Positions 51,743-63,303 are shown, counted from the first letter of the stretch. The stretch is DNA of 64,000 nt from Nocardioides nitrophenolicus (GCF_016907515.1 NZ_JAFBBY010000001.1:4340001-4404000), one strand, 5' to 3'. Translations and numbers: made by a program. The notes: generated from the letters alone by a model not told the origin.

Positions 51743-51759
51743 GCGGTCGGTCGGCGCGG

Positions 51760-53175
51760 TCAGCCGGCGAAGCCGGTGAACCCGACCAGGGTGCTCGACC
51801 CGACCGCCCACACGGCGCTGGGGGAGACGTACGGGCCGCCGGGGGAGATCCCGTCGTCGTAGCCCTCCTTGCCGATCGCGCTGATGTCCTTCTCCCACGC
51901 GACCGCGCCGGAGCTGCGGTCCAGCGCCTGGACCGTCCACGTGGTGGCGTAGTCGCTCGCCACCTGGACGAAGGCGTCGGGCGTCTCGGTCGGCGCCAGG
52001 TCGGTGCCGGGACCGGACCACAGGGTCTTGCCGGTGTCGGCGTCGAGGTAGGTCGTCAGCATCTTGCCCGCCTTGGCGTCGTACGCCGTCACCGCGACCT
52101 GCGCGCGATCCTCGGTCCAGCGCCACCCGGCGAGGTCGTCGCCGAGGTCGGTGCGCTCCCAGACCGGCTTCCCGGTGGTGACGTCGTACAGCGACGAGCC
52201 GAGGCCGAGCCTGCCGTCGGTGGTCGTCAGCCGCTGGTCCTGGGTGTCCCAGGGCTGCCCCTTGAGCTGGAGCAGCACCTCGTCGCCCTGGAGCACCTCG
52301 AGCTTGTCGTTGCCGAACCCGCGGCGCACCGTCCACGGGCGCTCGAAGAAGGCGCTCTTGCCGAGGTGGGTGCTGCCGAGCACCTTGCCGCTCGCCCTGT
52401 CGAGCTCGAACTGCGTGGCGTCCGGCTGCCCGGAGGGGGTGTCCTTCCAGGCGGCGACCGCGACCTCGTCGCCGGAGAGGTCGAGCGCGGGGGAGCCGGC
52501 GCCGAAGCCGGCGAGCTCGCCACCGCCGACCGGCCCGTCGGGCCAGACGCTCCGCAGCGTGTCGGCGTCGAGCGCGGCGACCGCGAAGGGCGGCGGGTAG
52601 GCGGTGTCGTCGGTGCCGGGCGGCGTCGTCACGACGTAGAGCACGCCGTCGTCGAGGACGGGGCTGCTGCCGGGGGCCACGCTCACCTTCGCGCCCGGCC
52701 CCGCGCCGCCGGTCTCGGCGTTCACCTTGACCAGGGCGTCGCCGCGGCTGCAGTAGAGAGCGGCGTGATCCGGCGTCCAGCAGCCGCCGTAGTCCTGGCC
52801 GCGCCAGAGCACCTTCCCGGCACCGGACACGCCGACCAGCAGGGGAGTGCCGGCGCCGGCGGCGTCGTCCTTGCCCTGGTCGGTGATGGCGGCGACGAGG
52901 ACCTCGCCCACGACCACGCCGCCCGGCTGGGGCACCTCGTCGTCGCCGACGGGCGCGAGCGGAGCGAACCGCCCGCCCGGCAGCACCGAGTCGGCCCGCA
53001 GCTCCCAGGTCGTCGCGGGCTCCCGAAGGACGGCGGCCGCGGGCTCGGCACCCCCGCTCGCGGCCGGCTTCCTCGGCTCGTCGTCGCTCGCCTCGCAGGC
53101 GCTCAGGCCCAGCGCGGCCACGACGACGGCGGCGACGGGGGCGGCGAGTCGGCGGATGGTGGGAGCCGCGGGCAT
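51760..53175 (-). CDS. Beta-propeller (PQQ-like) lipoprotein
   Basis: This 471-residue lipoprotein has a signal peptide with lipobox LSAC and a WD/PQQ-like beta-propeller body made of repeats such as [33 protein letters not shown] and [21 protein letters not shown] precedes ATG 53175. It is convergent with the SRPBCC gene. Such proteins act as scaffolds in the envelope; no enzymatic residues are evident. Confidence 0.8.
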   Translation of the reverse strand: MPAAPTIRRLAAPVAAVVVAALGLSACEASDDEPRKPAASGGAEPAAAVLREPATTWELRADSVLPGGRFAPLAPVGDDEVPQPGGVVVGEVLVAAITDQGKDDAAGAGTPLLVGVSGAGKVLWRGQDYGGCWTPDHAALYCSRGDALVKVNAETGGAGPGAKVSVAPGSSPVLDDGVLYVVTTPPGTDDTAYPPPFAVAALDADTLRSVWPDGPVGGGELAGFGAGSPALDLSGDEVAVAAWKDTPSGQPDATQFELDRASGKVLGSTHLGKSAFFERPWTVRRGFGNDKLEVLQGDEVLLQLKGQPWDTQDQRLTTTDGRLGLGSSLYDVTTGKPVWERTDLGDDLAGWRWTEDRAQVAVTAYDAKAGKMLTTYLDADTGKTLWSGPGTDLAPTETPDAFVQVASDYATTWTVQALDRSSGAVAWEKDISAIGKEGYDDGISPGGPYVSPSAVWAVGSSTLVGFTGFAG

Positions 53176-53325
53176 GGGACCTCCTGGAGCGCTCGGGTTC
53201 CGGACTCCCGGCAGGCTACCCGTGGAGCGGACGCACGCGGCCACACCCGCCGCGGCGGCTCGCGAAGCGAATCTGCTGTCGGCGAACAGCGGTGCCGAAC
53301 GCGTGGTTCTGTCTCCCGCTCCGGC

Positions 53326-53331
53326 TAGGGT
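53326..53331 (+). promoter_or_regulatory. -10 box TAGGGT for leaderless clpP1
   Basis: TAGGGT ends 7 nt before GTG 53339 and there is no Shine-Dalgarno. Comparable boxes precede 555, 44183(-), 45754, 50035, 60000(-) and 60058. Confidence 0.5.
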
Positions 53332-53338
53332 CACTCGC

Positions 53339-54007
53339 GTGACTCAGAATCTTCCCGGTGACGCTCACCAGTCAGCGCGCGGTCATGAGCTGAACCCGCA
53401 GATGAACGGCGGAGCGGGGATCAGCTTCCTCGACGACAACATCTACAGCCGGCTGCTCCGTGAGCGGATCGTGTTCCTCGGCTCCGAGGTCCGCGACCAG
53501 AACGCCAACGCGATCTGCGCCCAGCTGCTGCTGCTGTCGGCCGAGGACCCCGAGGCCGACATCTTCCTGCACATCAACAGCCCGGGTGGCTCCGTCGACG
53601 CCGGCATGGCGATCTACGACACCATGAACTACATCCCCAACGACGTCGCCACGGTCGGCATGGGCCTGGCCGCCTCGATGGGCCAGTTCCTGCTGTGCGC
53701 CGGCGCCAAGGGCAAGCGCTACGCCCTGCCCCACGCGCGGATCATGATGCACCAGCCCTCGTCGGGCATGGGCGGCTCGGCCTCCGACATCAAGATCCAG
53801 GCGCAGCAGTCGCTCCACATCAAGAAGGTGCTCCTCGACCTCATCGCCGAGCACACCGGCCAGAGCGTCGAGCAGGTCACCGAGGACGCCGACCGCGACC
53901 GCTGGTTCACCGCGCAGGAGGCCCTCGAGTACGGCCTCGTCGACCAGGTCATCAAGAGCGCCCGCGAGGCGTCCGACGAGGGCCGCCCGGCCCACAAGAA
54001 GGACTGA
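53339..54007 (+). CDS. clpP1: ATP-dependent Clp protease proteolytic subunit 1
   Basis: This 222-residue ClpP serine protease subunit has catalytic Ser ([11 protein letters not shown]), His ([11 protein letters not shown]) and Asp (the DRDRW region), plus the [18 protein letters not shown] strand. It forms a mixed tetradecamer with ClpP2 in actinobacteria. GTG 53339 appears leaderless; ATG 53402 ([12 protein letters not shown]) is an alternative. It is followed after 11 bp by clpP2 and then clpX. Confidence 0.95.
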   Translation: MTQNLPGDAHQSARGHELNPQMNGGAGISFLDDNIYSRLLRERIVFLGSEVRDQNANAICAQLLLLSAEDPEADIFLHINSPGGSVDAGMAIYDTMNYIPNDVATVGMGLAASMGQFLLCAGAKGKRYALPHARIMMHQPSSGMGGSASDIKIQAQQSLHIKKVLLDLIAEHTGQSVEQVTEDADRDRWFTAQEALEYGLVDQVIKSAREASDEGRPAHKKD

Positions 54008-54018
54008 GTGATCACGCC

Positions 54019-54624
54019 ATGAACTACTACATCCCCCAGTGGGAAGAGCGGACCTCCTACGGCTTCCGCCGCATCGACCCCTACGCCAAGCTGTTCGAGG
54101 ACCGCATCATCTACCTCGGCACTCCCATCTCCGACGACGTCGCCAACGCGGTGATCGCCCAGCTGCTCTGCCTGCAGTCGATGAACCCCGACCAGGACAT
54201 CAGCATCTACATCAACAGCCCCGGTGGCTCCTTCACCGCGCTGACCGCCATCTACGACACGATCCAGTTCATCAAGCCGGACGTGCAGACGGTGTGCATC
54301 GGCCAGGCGGCCTCGGCGGCCGCGATCCTCCTCGCCGCGGGCGCCAAGGGCAAGCGGCTCGCGCTGCCCAACAGCCGGATCCTGATCCACCAGCCCTACA
54401 CCGAGGGCACCTTCGGCCAGACCTCCGACATCGAGATCCAGGCCAACGAGATCCTGCGCATGCGCGAGCTGCTCGAGAAGATGATCAGCGACCACTCCGG
54501 CAAGTCCATCGACGAGGTCAGCCGTGACATCGAGCGCGACAAGATCCTCACCGCCCAGGGCGCGATCGAGTACGGCCTGATCGACTCCGTGCTCGAGTCC
54601 CTGAAGACCCCGGCGCTCGTCTGA
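54019..54624 (+). CDS. clpP2: ATP-dependent Clp protease proteolytic subunit 2
   Basis: This 201-residue second ClpP paralogue has Ser (GQAASAAAILL), His (LIHQPYTEG) and Asp (IERDKILTA), and YINSPGGSFTALTAIYDT. It pairs with ClpP1 to make the active protease, essential in related actinobacteria. ATG 54019 lies 11 bp after the clpP1 stop. A long hairpin lies between it and clpX. Confidence 0.95.
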   Translation: MNYYIPQWEERTSYGFRRIDPYAKLFEDRIIYLGTPISDDVANAVIAQLLCLQSMNPDQDISIYINSPGGSFTALTAIYDTIQFIKPDVQTVCIGQAASAAAILLAAGAKGKRLALPNSRILIHQPYTEGTFGQTSDIEIQANEILRMRELLEKMISDHSGKSIDEVSRDIERDKILTAQGAIEYGLIDSVLESLKTPALV

Positions 54625-54660
54625 GCCCCGGCTCAGGCGACGACCAAGAAGACCGATGAG

Positions 54661-54717
54661 CCCGACGTACCCCTCGTGTCACGCTCCCGCCGGAGCGTGG
54701 CAGGGGGTACCGTCGGG
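54661..54717. terminator. Long hairpin between clpP2 and clpX
   Basis: Nested arms CCCGAC/GTCGGG, GTACCCC/GGGGTAC and CACGCTCC/GGAGCGTG form an almost continuous stem. It ends 23 bp before the clpX start. It could terminate clpP1P2 or act in the clpX leader. Confidence 0.55.
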
Positions 54718-54740
54718 TAGTTCGATTGTGAGGAGGACCC

Positions 54741-56018
<1,278 letters not shown>

Positions 56019-56055
56019 GCAAGTCCTGCGCGTCAGCCGGTTGCATGGTGGCTCC

Positions 56056-56145
56056 GGATTCATCACGGGATGTAGGCGAACAGCCGCTTCTGTAGCGGAA
56101 CTCCACTAGAGAAGCTTGGGTTCGCCTACATCCCGTGATGAATCC
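56056..56145. repeat. 90-bp palindromic repeat, copy 2
   Basis: Same outer arms (GGATTCATCACGGGATGTAG) and inner TTCTGTAGCGGAACTCC block as copy 1, with a few changes in the inner right arm. It lies after clpX and before the AbiEi-like gene. Confidence 0.85.
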
Positions 56146-56252
56146 ACTGCCGGGGCATCGAGTGTCCACAGGCGGGCGTACGGGGTGCGGTCATCCACAG
56201 GCCGCGGGCGCGACGCCGGGGAAGCCGCCCCTGTCCGGCAACGATTCGGGGC

Positions 56253-57212
56253 ATGGATCCCTTGCGTATCGTCGCCTCGGAGTGTGGCTTCTTCACCCGC
56301 CGTGAGGCGATCAATGCCGGCTACGACGACAACGACCTCACCCGGCTGGTCCGGGCCGGCCATTGGGTCCGGTTCCGGCGGGGCTTCTACGCATTCGCGG
56401 ATGAGTGGGCGACTTCGGACGAGGTGCGTCGACATGTCGTGAGATCGCGTGCCGTCCTCCGTTCCCTGGGGGATGCAGTGGCGCTGAGCCACGGCTCGGG
56501 CGTCATTGCCCACGGGATCGACGCGTGGGGGATCGACCTGAGTCGGGTGCACGTCACGCGGCTTGACGGCGCCCAGGGGCGGATCGAGGGCGACGTCGTC
56601 CATCATGAAGGGAGGGCTGTTGTCGGCGACATCCTCGAGACAGCCTTCGGTAAGGTGCTGCGCCCTGAGCGATGCGTGCTCGAGGCGGCCTCTCGACACC
56701 AAGACGAGGTGGCACTGTGCGTACTCGATGCCGGGCTCAGGTCGATGCTGTTCGACCTGGCCGAGCTTCGTGCCGAGCACGAGCGCATGCTGAGTTGGCC
56801 GTTCATGCGACATCTCCAGATCCTGGTCCGCATGGCCGACGGGCGCGCGGGGTCGGTCGGCGAGAGCCGCGGTCGGTGGTGGTTCCGCGTACTGGGGTTT
56901 CCGGCACCCGAACTTCAGTGGGAGGTCCGTGGGGTCGACGATCAGCTGCTGGGCATCTGCGACTGGGCGTGGCCCCAACACAAGACCCTCGGTGAGTTCG
57001 ACGGGAAGATCAAGTACGGGCGACTGCTTCGCGACGGGCAGCAGCCGGGAGACGCCGTCTTCGAGGAGAAGAAGCGCGAGGACGCCATCCGGGAGGCCAC
57101 TCAGTTCCGGGTCGTTCGGTTCATCTGGGACGATCTTGGCCGACCGGCGATGACGGCTCGACGGTTGGAGCGTTGGGTACCTCGGTACCGCGACTCTGCG
57201 TCGTGGGTGTGA
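56253..57212 (+). CDS. AbiEi-antitoxin-like N-terminus with a DUF559/Vsr-like nuclease C-terminus
   Basis: This 319-residue protein starts with a winged-HTH of the AbiEi type (IVASECGFFTRREAINAGYD, then LVRAGHWVRFRRGFYAF). The C-terminus has a PD-(D/E)xK-like pattern: CDWAWPQHKTLGEFDGKIKY, EEKKREDAIREA, FRVVRFIWDDL. Such fusions are common in actinobacteria and usually solitary; no AbiEii toxin is adjacent. AACGAT lies 7 nt before ATG 56253. Repeat copies 2 and 3 bracket the gene. Defence or DNA repair is possible. Confidence 0.75.
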   Translation: MDPLRIVASECGFFTRREAINAGYDDNDLTRLVRAGHWVRFRRGFYAFADEWATSDEVRRHVVRSRAVLRSLGDAVALSHGSGVIAHGIDAWGIDLSRVHVTRLDGAQGRIEGDVVHHEGRAVVGDILETAFGKVLRPERCVLEAASRHQDEVALCVLDAGLRSMLFDLAELRAEHERMLSWPFMRHLQILVRMADGRAGSVGESRGRWWFRVLGFPAPELQWEVRGVDDQLLGICDWAWPQHKTLGEFDGKIKYGRLLRDGQQPGDAVFEEKKREDAIREATQFRVVRFIWDDLGRPAMTARRLERWVPRYRDSASWV

Positions 57213-57239
57213 CACCAACGCCAGTCTTCCGTGGCCGGT

Positions 57240-57328
57240 GGGTCATCACGGGATGTAGGCGACTCGGTGGTTCCGTAGTGGAGTTCCGCTACAGAACCTC
57301 GGATTCACCTACATCCCGTGATGAATCC
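57240..57328. repeat. 90-bp palindromic repeat, copy 3
   Basis: TCATCACGGGATGTAGGCGA and the complementary right end frame an inner stem (TTCCGTAGTGGA/TCCGCTACAGAA) with more changes than copies 1 and 2. It lies between convergent genes (AbiEi-like and valS). Confidence 0.8.
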
Positions 57329-57363
57329 GACTCCCTGCGACCTGGGCCCCACCCATCGGGCGC

Positions 57364-60000
57364 CTACTCGGCCGGCTCCTCGGCGATCTCGGCGGTGACG
57401 CTCAGCTCGGTGGCGTCCTCGGCGACGGTGAACACCAGCTCGCCGACCACGTTGCCGCTGCGGCGCAGGTCGTCGGCGGCCTTCTCGGCAGCGTCGACCA
57501 GGCGGGCCGGGCCGGTGATCTCGACCCGGGCGAGCGGGGCGCGCATCTTGACCTTGGCGGCCGACTTGGCGCCGCGGATGCCGGACAGGGCGGAGCCGAC
57601 GGCGTCGATCAGGGAGCCGTCGGAGGCGGCGGGGGAGCCGAGCTCGGTGACGCTGGGCCAGGCGGCGCGGTGGACCGAGCCGTCCTGCCACCAGGACCAG
57701 ACCTCCTCGGTGACATAGGGGAGGAAGGGCGCGAGCAGCCGGAGCTGGACCTGCAGGGCCAGCGCGAGGGTGGCGCGGGCGGAGGAGGAGGCGTCGCCGT
57801 CGCCGGCGTACGCGCGCTCCTTGACCAGCTCCAGGTAGTCGTCGCAGAACTCCCAGAAGAACTTCTCGCTGACCTCGAGCGCGGTGGTGTAGTCGTAGGC
57901 CTCGAACGCCTCGGTGGCCCGGCGGACCACGCCGCCGAGGCGGCCGAGCAGGGCGGTGTCGACCGGCTGGCTGACCGCGGCGGTGCTGAACGTCGTGGCG
58001 CCCACGCTGCCGAGGACGAACTTCGAGGCGTTGAGGACCTTCATCGCCAGCCGGCGGCCGACCTTCATCTGGGTCTCGTCGAACGGCGAGTCCAGGCCGG
58101 GACGGGCGATCGCGGCGCGCCAGCGGACCGCGTCGGCGCCGTACTTGTCGAGGATCTCGTTGGGCACGACGACATTGCCCTTGGACTTCGACATCTTCTT
58201 GCGGTCGGGGTCGACGATGAAGCCGGAGATCATGGCGTGCGACCACGGCGCGACGTGGTTCTCGAAGTGGGCGCGCACGACCCGGGAGAACAGCCAGGTG
58301 CGGATGATGTCGTGGGCCTGGGTGGCCAGGTCCATCGGGAACACCCGCGACCACAGGTCGGGGTCGGACTCCCAGCCGCCCGCGATGTGGGGCGTGAGCG
58401 AGGACGTCGCCCAGGTGTCCATCACGTCGGGGTCGCCGATGAAGCCGCCGGGCTTGCCGCGCTGCTCCTCGGTGTAGCCGGCCGGCGCCTGGGTCGACGG
58501 GTCGATCGGCAGCTCGGCCTCGGTGGGCAGCAGCAGCCGGGTGTAGTCGGGCTCGCCCTCGGCGTCGAGCGGGTACCAGACCGGGAACGGGATGCCGAAG
58601 AAGCGCTGGCGCGAGATCAGCCAGTCGCCGTTGAGGCCGCCGACCCAGTTGTCGAAGCGGTGCTTCATGTGGGGCGGCAGCCAGTCGATCTCCGCGCCGC
58701 GCTCCAGCATCTGCTTGCGGACGCCGGCGTCGCGGCCGCCGTTGCGGATGTACCACTGGCGGGTGGAGACGATCTCGAGCGGCTTGTCGCCCTTCTCGTA
58801 GAAGTTCGCCATCCGCTGCGTGGGCTTCGGGTCGCCGTCGAGGTCGCCGGACTCCTTGAGCTTCGCGACCATCGCCTCGCGGGCGGAGTGGACGGTCTTG
58901 CCCTGGAGGTCCTCGTACGCCGCCGTGGCCCGCTCCGAGGACAGCCACTCGGGGGTCTCGCGGGTCAGCCGGCCGTCGCGGCCGATGACGGTGCGCACGG
59001 GCAGCTGCAGCTCGCGCCACCACTGCACGTCGGTCAGGTCGCCGAACGTGCAGCACATGGCGATGCCGGCGCCCTTGTCCTTCTCGGCGGCGGCGTGGGC
59101 CAGCACGGGGATCTCGACGCCGAAGACCGGCGAGGTGACGGTCGTGCCGAACAGGTCGGCGTAGCGCTCGTCGTCGGGGTGCGCGATCAGCGCGACGACG
59201 GAGGGGATCAGCTCGGGACGCGTGGTTTCGATATAGACAGGCTTGCCCGGCGAGCCGTCGGGCTGCGCAGGTGAATGGAAGGCGACCCGGTGGTAGGCGC
59301 CGGCGTAGTCACGCGCCTCGAGCTCGGCCTGGGCGACCGCGGTCTGGAAGGTGACGTCCCACAGGGTCGGCGCCTCCTGGAGATAGGCCTCGCCGCGGGC
59401 CAGGTTGCGCAGGAAGGCGCGCTGGCTGACGGTCTGGGCCTTGGTGCCGATCGTGGTGTAGGTCGTGTTCCAGTCGACGCTCAGGCCGAGGGTGCGCCAC
59501 AGGTCCTCGAAGACCTTCTCGTCCTGCTCGACCAGCTGCTCGCACAGGGCGATGAAGTTGGGCCGGCTGATCGGGATCTGGCGCTTCGGGTCCGGCTTCT
59601 CCGGAGGCGTGAAGTCGGCGTCGTAGGGCAGCGACGGGTCGCAGCGCACGCCGAAGTAGTTCTGCACCCGGCGCTCGGTCGGCAGGCCGTTGTCGTCCCA
59701 GCCCATGGGGTAGAAGACGGACTTGCCCTGCATCCGCTGGAAGCGGGCGATCAGGTCGGTGTGGGTGTAAGAGAAGACGTGGCCGACGTGGAGGCTGCCG
59801 CTCACGGTCGGCGGCGGGGTGTCGATGGCGTAGACGTTCTCGCGAGGCTGGGTGCGGTCGAAGCCGTAGGTGTCGGCGTCCTTCCAGCGCTGCGCCCACT
59901 TCTCCTCGAGGCCCTCCAGCGCGGGCTTGTCCGGTACGACCACGGCGCCGGCGGGGGCGTCGGTCGGGTCCGGGGTCTGCGTGCTGTCGGGCTCGGTCAT
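57364..60000 (-). CDS. valS: Valyl-tRNA synthetase
   Basis: This 878-residue class I synthetase charges tRNA-Val. It has the HIGH-type motif [12 protein letters not shown], the editing domain ([22 protein letters not shown]), the KMSKS motif ([13 protein letters not shown]) and an anticodon-binding region. The long C-terminal coiled coil seen in many ValS is short. ATG 60000 has TAGGCT 6 nt upstream (leaderless). It is divergent from the SpoIID-like gene; both start within 58 bp. Confidence 0.96.
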   Translation of the reverse strand: MTEPDSTQTPDPTDAPAGAVVVPDKPALEGLEEKWAQRWKDADTYGFDRTQPRENVYAIDTPPPTVSGSLHVGHVFSYTHTDLIARFQRMQGKSVFYPMGWDDNGLPTERRVQNYFGVRCDPSLPYDADFTPPEKPDPKRQIPISRPNFIALCEQLVEQDEKVFEDLWRTLGLSVDWNTTYTTIGTKAQTVSQRAFLRNLARGEAYLQEAPTLWDVTFQTAVAQAELEARDYAGAYHRVAFHSPAQPDGSPGKPVYIETTRPELIPSVVALIAHPDDERYADLFGTTVTSPVFGVEIPVLAHAAAEKDKGAGIAMCCTFGDLTDVQWWRELQLPVRTVIGRDGRLTRETPEWLSSERATAAYEDLQGKTVHSAREAMVAKLKESGDLDGDPKPTQRMANFYEKGDKPLEIVSTRQWYIRNGGRDAGVRKQMLERGAEIDWLPPHMKHRFDNWVGGLNGDWLISRQRFFGIPFPVWYPLDAEGEPDYTRLLLPTEAELPIDPSTQAPAGYTEEQRGKPGGFIGDPDVMDTWATSSLTPHIAGGWESDPDLWSRVFPMDLATQAHDIIRTWLFSRVVRAHFENHVAPWSHAMISGFIVDPDRKKMSKSKGNVVVPNEILDKYGADAVRWRAAIARPGLDSPFDETQMKVGRRLAMKVLNASKFVLGSVGATTFSTAAVSQPVDTALLGRLGGVVRRATEAFEAYDYTTALEVSEKFFWEFCDDYLELVKERAYAGDGDASSSARATLALALQVQLRLLAPFLPYVTEEVWSWWQDGSVHRAAWPSVTELGSPAASDGSLIDAVGSALSGIRGAKSAAKVKMRAPLARVEITGPARLVDAAEKAADDLRRSGNVVGELVFTVAEDATELSVTAEIAEEPAE

Positions 60001-60057
60001 GGTCAAAGCCTATTGCGAGCGGCACCTGGCCTTTCAACCGGCGGCTACTCTCGGACG

Positions 60058-61233
60058 ATGCGTCTGTTCCCGGGAACCGTCACCACTCTCGCCGCCGGGC
60101 TCGCCCTCGGCCTGACCGCGCCGGGCTCGCTGCCCGCCGCGTCCGCGGCGCCGGCCGCCGGGCCGGAGACCGTCACCCTCACCGGCAGCGGCTGGGGCCA
60201 CGGCAAGGGCCTCTCGCAGTGGGGTGCGAAGGGAGCGGCCGAGCAGGGCCTGAGTGCCGCGCAGATCCTCGACTTCTACTACCCGGGCACCGCGCCCGGC
60301 ATCGGCGGCGGCTCGGTCAAGGTGCTGATCACCGCCGACACCACGAGCAATGTCGTGGTCCAGCACCGCGCCAAGCTGAAGGTCCGCAGCCTCGCGACCG
60401 GGAAGTCCTGGAAGCTCGGCAAGCGCGGCGCGAAGCGCTGGAAGCTGACCGCCCACGGTGCCGACACCAAGCTGTCGGTGAAGACCAGGCGCTGGCACAA
60501 GGTCCGGATCATCCCGGGCCAGGCCGAGTTCAAGGGCAAGGGCGGCACCCTGCGGCTCTACGTGCCCGGCGGTGCGGTCGACTACCGCGGCAAGATCCGC
60601 TCCGTGATCCCCGCCGGCGGGCAGGGCCGCGACACGGTCAACGTGCTGAGCGTCGAGAAGTACCTGCGCGGCGTGGTGCCCTCCGAGATGCCCGCGAAGT
60701 GGAGCGCCCAGGCCGTCCAGGCCCAGGCCGTCGCCGCCCGCACCTATGCGATCTTCGAGCGCGACAACAACGACCGCGGCGCCTTCGACGTCTACGACAC
60801 CACCCAGTCGCAGGTCTACCGCGGCGTCGCGGTCGAGGTGCCGGAGGCGGACGCCGCCATCGCCGCCACGGCCGGGCAGATCCGGACCTACGGCGGGCTG
60901 CCGGCGTTCACGCAGTTCTCGTCGAGCAACGGCGGCTGGACCGCGGCGGGCAGCCTGCCCTATCAGGTCGCGAAGCCGGACCCCTACGAGGCGACCTCGG
61001 GCAACCCCAACAACGCCTGGCAGGTCGTGCTGACCGATGACGCGATCGAGGCCCAGTTCCCGGGGATCGGGGACTTCACCGGACTCGACATCACCAAGGA
61101 CGCCGCTCAGGGCGGCCGGGTCACCGGCGTGACGGTCAAGGGCAGCTCGCTCCCGCAAGGCACGCCCCTCACCGGCGACCAGTTCCGGGTCAGGTTCGGG
61201 CTGAGGTCGACGATGTTCGCGCAGACGGCCTGA
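60058..61233 (+). CDS. Secreted SpoIID/LytB-domain protein
   Basis: This 391-residue exported protein has a signal peptide, then GSGWGHGKGLSQWGAKGAAE and ILDFYYPG, and a SpoIID-like core (VEKYLRGVVPSEMPAKWSAQAVQAQAVAART; FTQFSSSNGGWTA). SpoIID proteins are peptidoglycan lytic enzymes; in non-sporulating actinobacteria they probably remodel the wall. TACTCT lies 6 nt before ATG 60058. The 3' end overlaps the BenE gene by 44 bp. Confidence 0.88.
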   Translation: MRLFPGTVTTLAAGLALGLTAPGSLPAASAAPAAGPETVTLTGSGWGHGKGLSQWGAKGAAEQGLSAAQILDFYYPGTAPGIGGGSVKVLITADTTSNVVVQHRAKLKVRSLATGKSWKLGKRGAKRWKLTAHGADTKLSVKTRRWHKVRIIPGQAEFKGKGGTLRLYVPGGAVDYRGKIRSVIPAGGQGRDTVNVLSVEKYLRGVVPSEMPAKWSAQAVQAQAVAARTYAIFERDNNDRGAFDVYDTTQSQVYRGVAVEVPEADAAIAATAGQIRTYGGLPAFTQFSSSNGGWTAAGSLPYQVAKPDPYEATSGNPNNAWQVVLTDDAIEAQFPGIGDFTGLDITKDAAQGGRVTGVTVKGSSLPQGTPLTGDQFRVRFGLRSTMFAQTA

Positions 61234-62392
61234 GGTCCGCGCCCCGCCCGGCCCGCAGGAACCAGCGCAGCAGCAGCCCGGCGACCAGCGCCCAGAACGC
61301 CGCGCCGATCCCGAGCACGCTGACCCCGGAGGCGGCGACCAGCAGCGTCGCCGCCGCGGGCTCGCGCTCGGCGGGGTCGGCCAGGCCCTCGGCGAGCGCG
61401 GCGCCCAGCGTGCCGAGCAGGGCCAGGCCGGCGGCCGCCTGCATCACGCCGTCGGCGGCCGCGGCGACCAGGGTCGCCAGGGCGGTGCTCGCGACGGCGA
61501 GCACGAGGTAGGTGATCGACGCGACGACCGAGGCGATCCAGCGCCGGCGCGGGTCCGGGCCGGCGGTCGGACCGGCGGCGAGCGCGGCGCTGATCGCGGC
61601 GAGGTTGATCGCGTGCCCGCCGGTGGGGGCGCCGACGACGGTGCCGACCCCGGTGACGGCGAGCGAGGCGCGCCAGGGGACGCGGTACCCGAAGCCGCTC
61701 ATCACCGCGACGCCGGGCACGTTCTGCGAGGCCATGGTGACGACGTACAGCGGGAGGGCGATGCCGACCAGCGCGGAGAGGGACCAGGTCGGCGTGGTCC
61801 AGGCGAGGTGCGGCGCGAGGTCGGCGGTGTCGATCCGCGCGGTCGCCAGGACCGTCACCAGGGCGACCAGCAGCGCGCCGGGCACCGCCCAGCGCGGCGC
61901 GAGCCGGAGCAGCACCAGCCAGGTGACGACGAGCGGGGCGACCGCCGCGGGGGAGTCGACCAGGGCGGTGACCGGGGCCAGGCACAGCGGCAGGAGCACG
62001 CCGGCGAGCATCGCCCGGGCCAGGCTGTGGGGGATCGCGGCGACCAGGTCGCCGACCTTCGGCACCAGTGCCGTCAGCACGATGAGCACGCCGGTCGCGG
62101 CGAAGGCCCCCACCGCGGCCGACCAGCCGCCGGTGACGCCGGTGGTCGTGGCGAGGAGCGCCGCGCCGGGGGTGGACCAGGCGAGCGTGATCGGCATCCG
62201 GTAGCGGACCGAGAGCCAGAGCATCCCGAGGGCCTGGGTGACGAGCAGGGTGAGCAGGCCGGACGCCGCCTGCCGGCCGGTCGCGCCGACCGCGGTGAGG
62301 CCGGCCAGACAGACCACGAAGGAGCTGCTGAACCCGACCACCGCGGTGACCACGCCGGCCAGCACGGGGCCGTGGGTAGTCTCCTCGGACAC
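61190..62392 (-). CDS. Benzoate/H+ symporter-like transporter (BenE family)
   Basis: This 400-residue protein has about 11-12 hydrophobic helices (VLAGVVTAVVGFSSSFVVCL; PITLAWSTPGAALL; AIPHSLARAMLAGVLLPLCL; GTVVGAPTGGHAINLAAISA). AWSTPG and PTGGHAINLAAI are typical of BenE. It imports aromatic acids or related substrates with protons. GAGGAGGCGAC precedes GTG 62392. It is divergent from an XRE-cupin regulator with a palindrome between them. Confidence 0.87.
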   Translation of the reverse strand: MSEETTHGPVLAGVVTAVVGFSSSFVVCLAGLTAVGATGRQAASGLLTLLVTQALGMLWLSVRYRMPITLAWSTPGAALLATTTGVTGGWSAAVGAFAATGVLIVLTALVPKVGDLVAAIPHSLARAMLAGVLLPLCLAPVTALVDSPAAVAPLVVTWLVLLRLAPRWAVPGALLVALVTVLATARIDTADLAPHLAWTTPTWSLSALVGIALPLYVVTMASQNVPGVAVMSGFGYRVPWRASLAVTGVGTVVGAPTGGHAINLAAISAALAAGPTAGPDPRRRWIASVVASITYLVLAVASTALATLVAAAADGVMQAAAGLALLGTLGAALAEGLADPAEREPAAATLLVAASGVSVLGIGAAFWALVAGLLLRWFLRAGRGADLRPSARTSSTSART

Positions 62393-62420
62393 GTCGCCTC
62401 CTCACGAACACCGGTGCGGC

Positions 62421-62436
62421 GTTCTGTATACGGAAC
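62421..62436. promoter_or_regulatory. Operator-like palindrome between benE-like and XRE-cupin genes
   Basis: GTTCTGTATACGGAAC is a 16-bp palindrome with one mismatched pair, centred on GTATAC, in an 80-bp divergent promoter. It is the probable binding site of the XRE-cupin protein. Confidence 0.6.
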
Positions 62437-62472
62437 ACCTTAGCCCGGATCGAGCTGGAAGGGGCGGTGGCG

Positions 62473-62985
62473 ATGACGCGAGAGGTCGGCGCCCGGATCC
62501 GGGCGCTGCGCGAGGCCCGGGGCCTGTCCCTGTCGGCGCTGGCCGCGCAGGCCGGGATCGGGAAGGGCTCGCTCTCCGAGCTCGAGACCGGCCGCCGCAA
62601 CCCCACGCTCGACACGCTGTACGCCGTCGCGACGCCGCTCGGCGTGCCGCTCGCGGCGCTGCTCGACGACCACGACGGCGCCGCCGTCGGCGACGAGGGC
62701 GTGGTGGCGACCCGGGTCCGGGTGCTGCGCGAGCCCGGCCGCACGACCGAGGTCTACCTGCTGCGGCTGGCGGCCGGCGTCGAGCGCACCTCGCCGGCGC
62801 ATCCCGCCGGCGTCGAGGAGCAGCTGGTCGTGCTCGCGGGCGCCGGTGAGGTCGCGTACGGCGGCCGCGTGGTCGCGGTCGGGGCCGGCGACCACGTGCG
62901 CTTCGCCGCCGACGTGCCCCATGCCTATCGGGCCGGCGCGGACTCCGCGCTGGAGGCCGTCAACGTGATCGTCACGCCCGGCTGA
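62473..62985 (+). CDS. XRE-cupin transcriptional regulator
   Basis: This 170-residue protein has an N-terminal HTH (IRALREARGLSLSALAAQAG, IGKGSLSELETGRRNPTLDT) and a C-terminal cupin (GVEEQLVVLAGAGEVAYGGR, GDHVRFAADVPHAY). Such regulators sense a small molecule through the cupin. ATG 62473 is 8 nt after AAGGGG; GTG 62467 is possible. It probably regulates the divergent BenE-like transporter. Confidence 0.88.
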   Translation: MTREVGARIRALREARGLSLSALAAQAGIGKGSLSELETGRRNPTLDTLYAVATPLGVPLAALLDDHDGAAVGDEGVVATRVRVLREPGRTTEVYLLRLAAGVERTSPAHPAGVEEQLVVLAGAGEVAYGGRVVAVGAGDHVRFAADVPHAYRAGADSALEAVNVIVTPG

Positions 62986-63000
62986 GCCCCTCGGCGGCGC

Positions 63001-63303
63001 TCAGAACGGCGGCCGACCGGTCCCGCTGACCCGGAACCGGCCCCACGGGTCGACGTCGGCGACCTTGCCGCCGGCCTCGCCGTGGGGAGTGCGCAGGGTG
63101 ACCGCCGAGCCGCTGCGCACCTCGTCGAGGGCGGCGTCGACGGCGATCCGGCCGTACCAGTGGAAGTGGCCGTCGAGTGGCTGGAAGGCGCCGCGCAGGG
63201 TCACCGAGACCGGGTGCTCGGCGTCGGCGACGACGAGCACCGCGGGGCCGTCGTACGCCTCCCGGGGCTCGTGGCCGGACGCGGCGGCGGGGACGGCGCT
63301 CAT
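63001..63303 (-). CDS. DUF4873 protein
   Basis: This 100-residue protein matches DUF4873: YDGPAVLVVADAEHPVSVTL, RGAFQPLDGHFHWYGRI. The fold is beta-rich, and homologues are often fused to or beside flavin monooxygenases. ATG 63303 overlaps the upstream TetR stop (ATGA). Confidence 0.8.
   Translation of the reverse strand: MSAVPAAASGHEPREAYDGPAVLVVADAEHPVSVTLRGAFQPLDGHFHWYGRIAVDAALDEVRSGSAVTLRTPHGEAGGKVADVDPWGRFRVSGTGRPPF

Noticed and set aside
53250..53325. Possible ClgR operator upstream of clpP1 (TCGC/GCGA half sites)
   Set aside because: The spacing does not match the known ClgR pattern with five bases between CGC and GCG.
57670..59274. Long plus-strand frame opposite valS
   Set aside because: Composition is antisense-like, with no family or ribosome site; valS on the other strand is certain.
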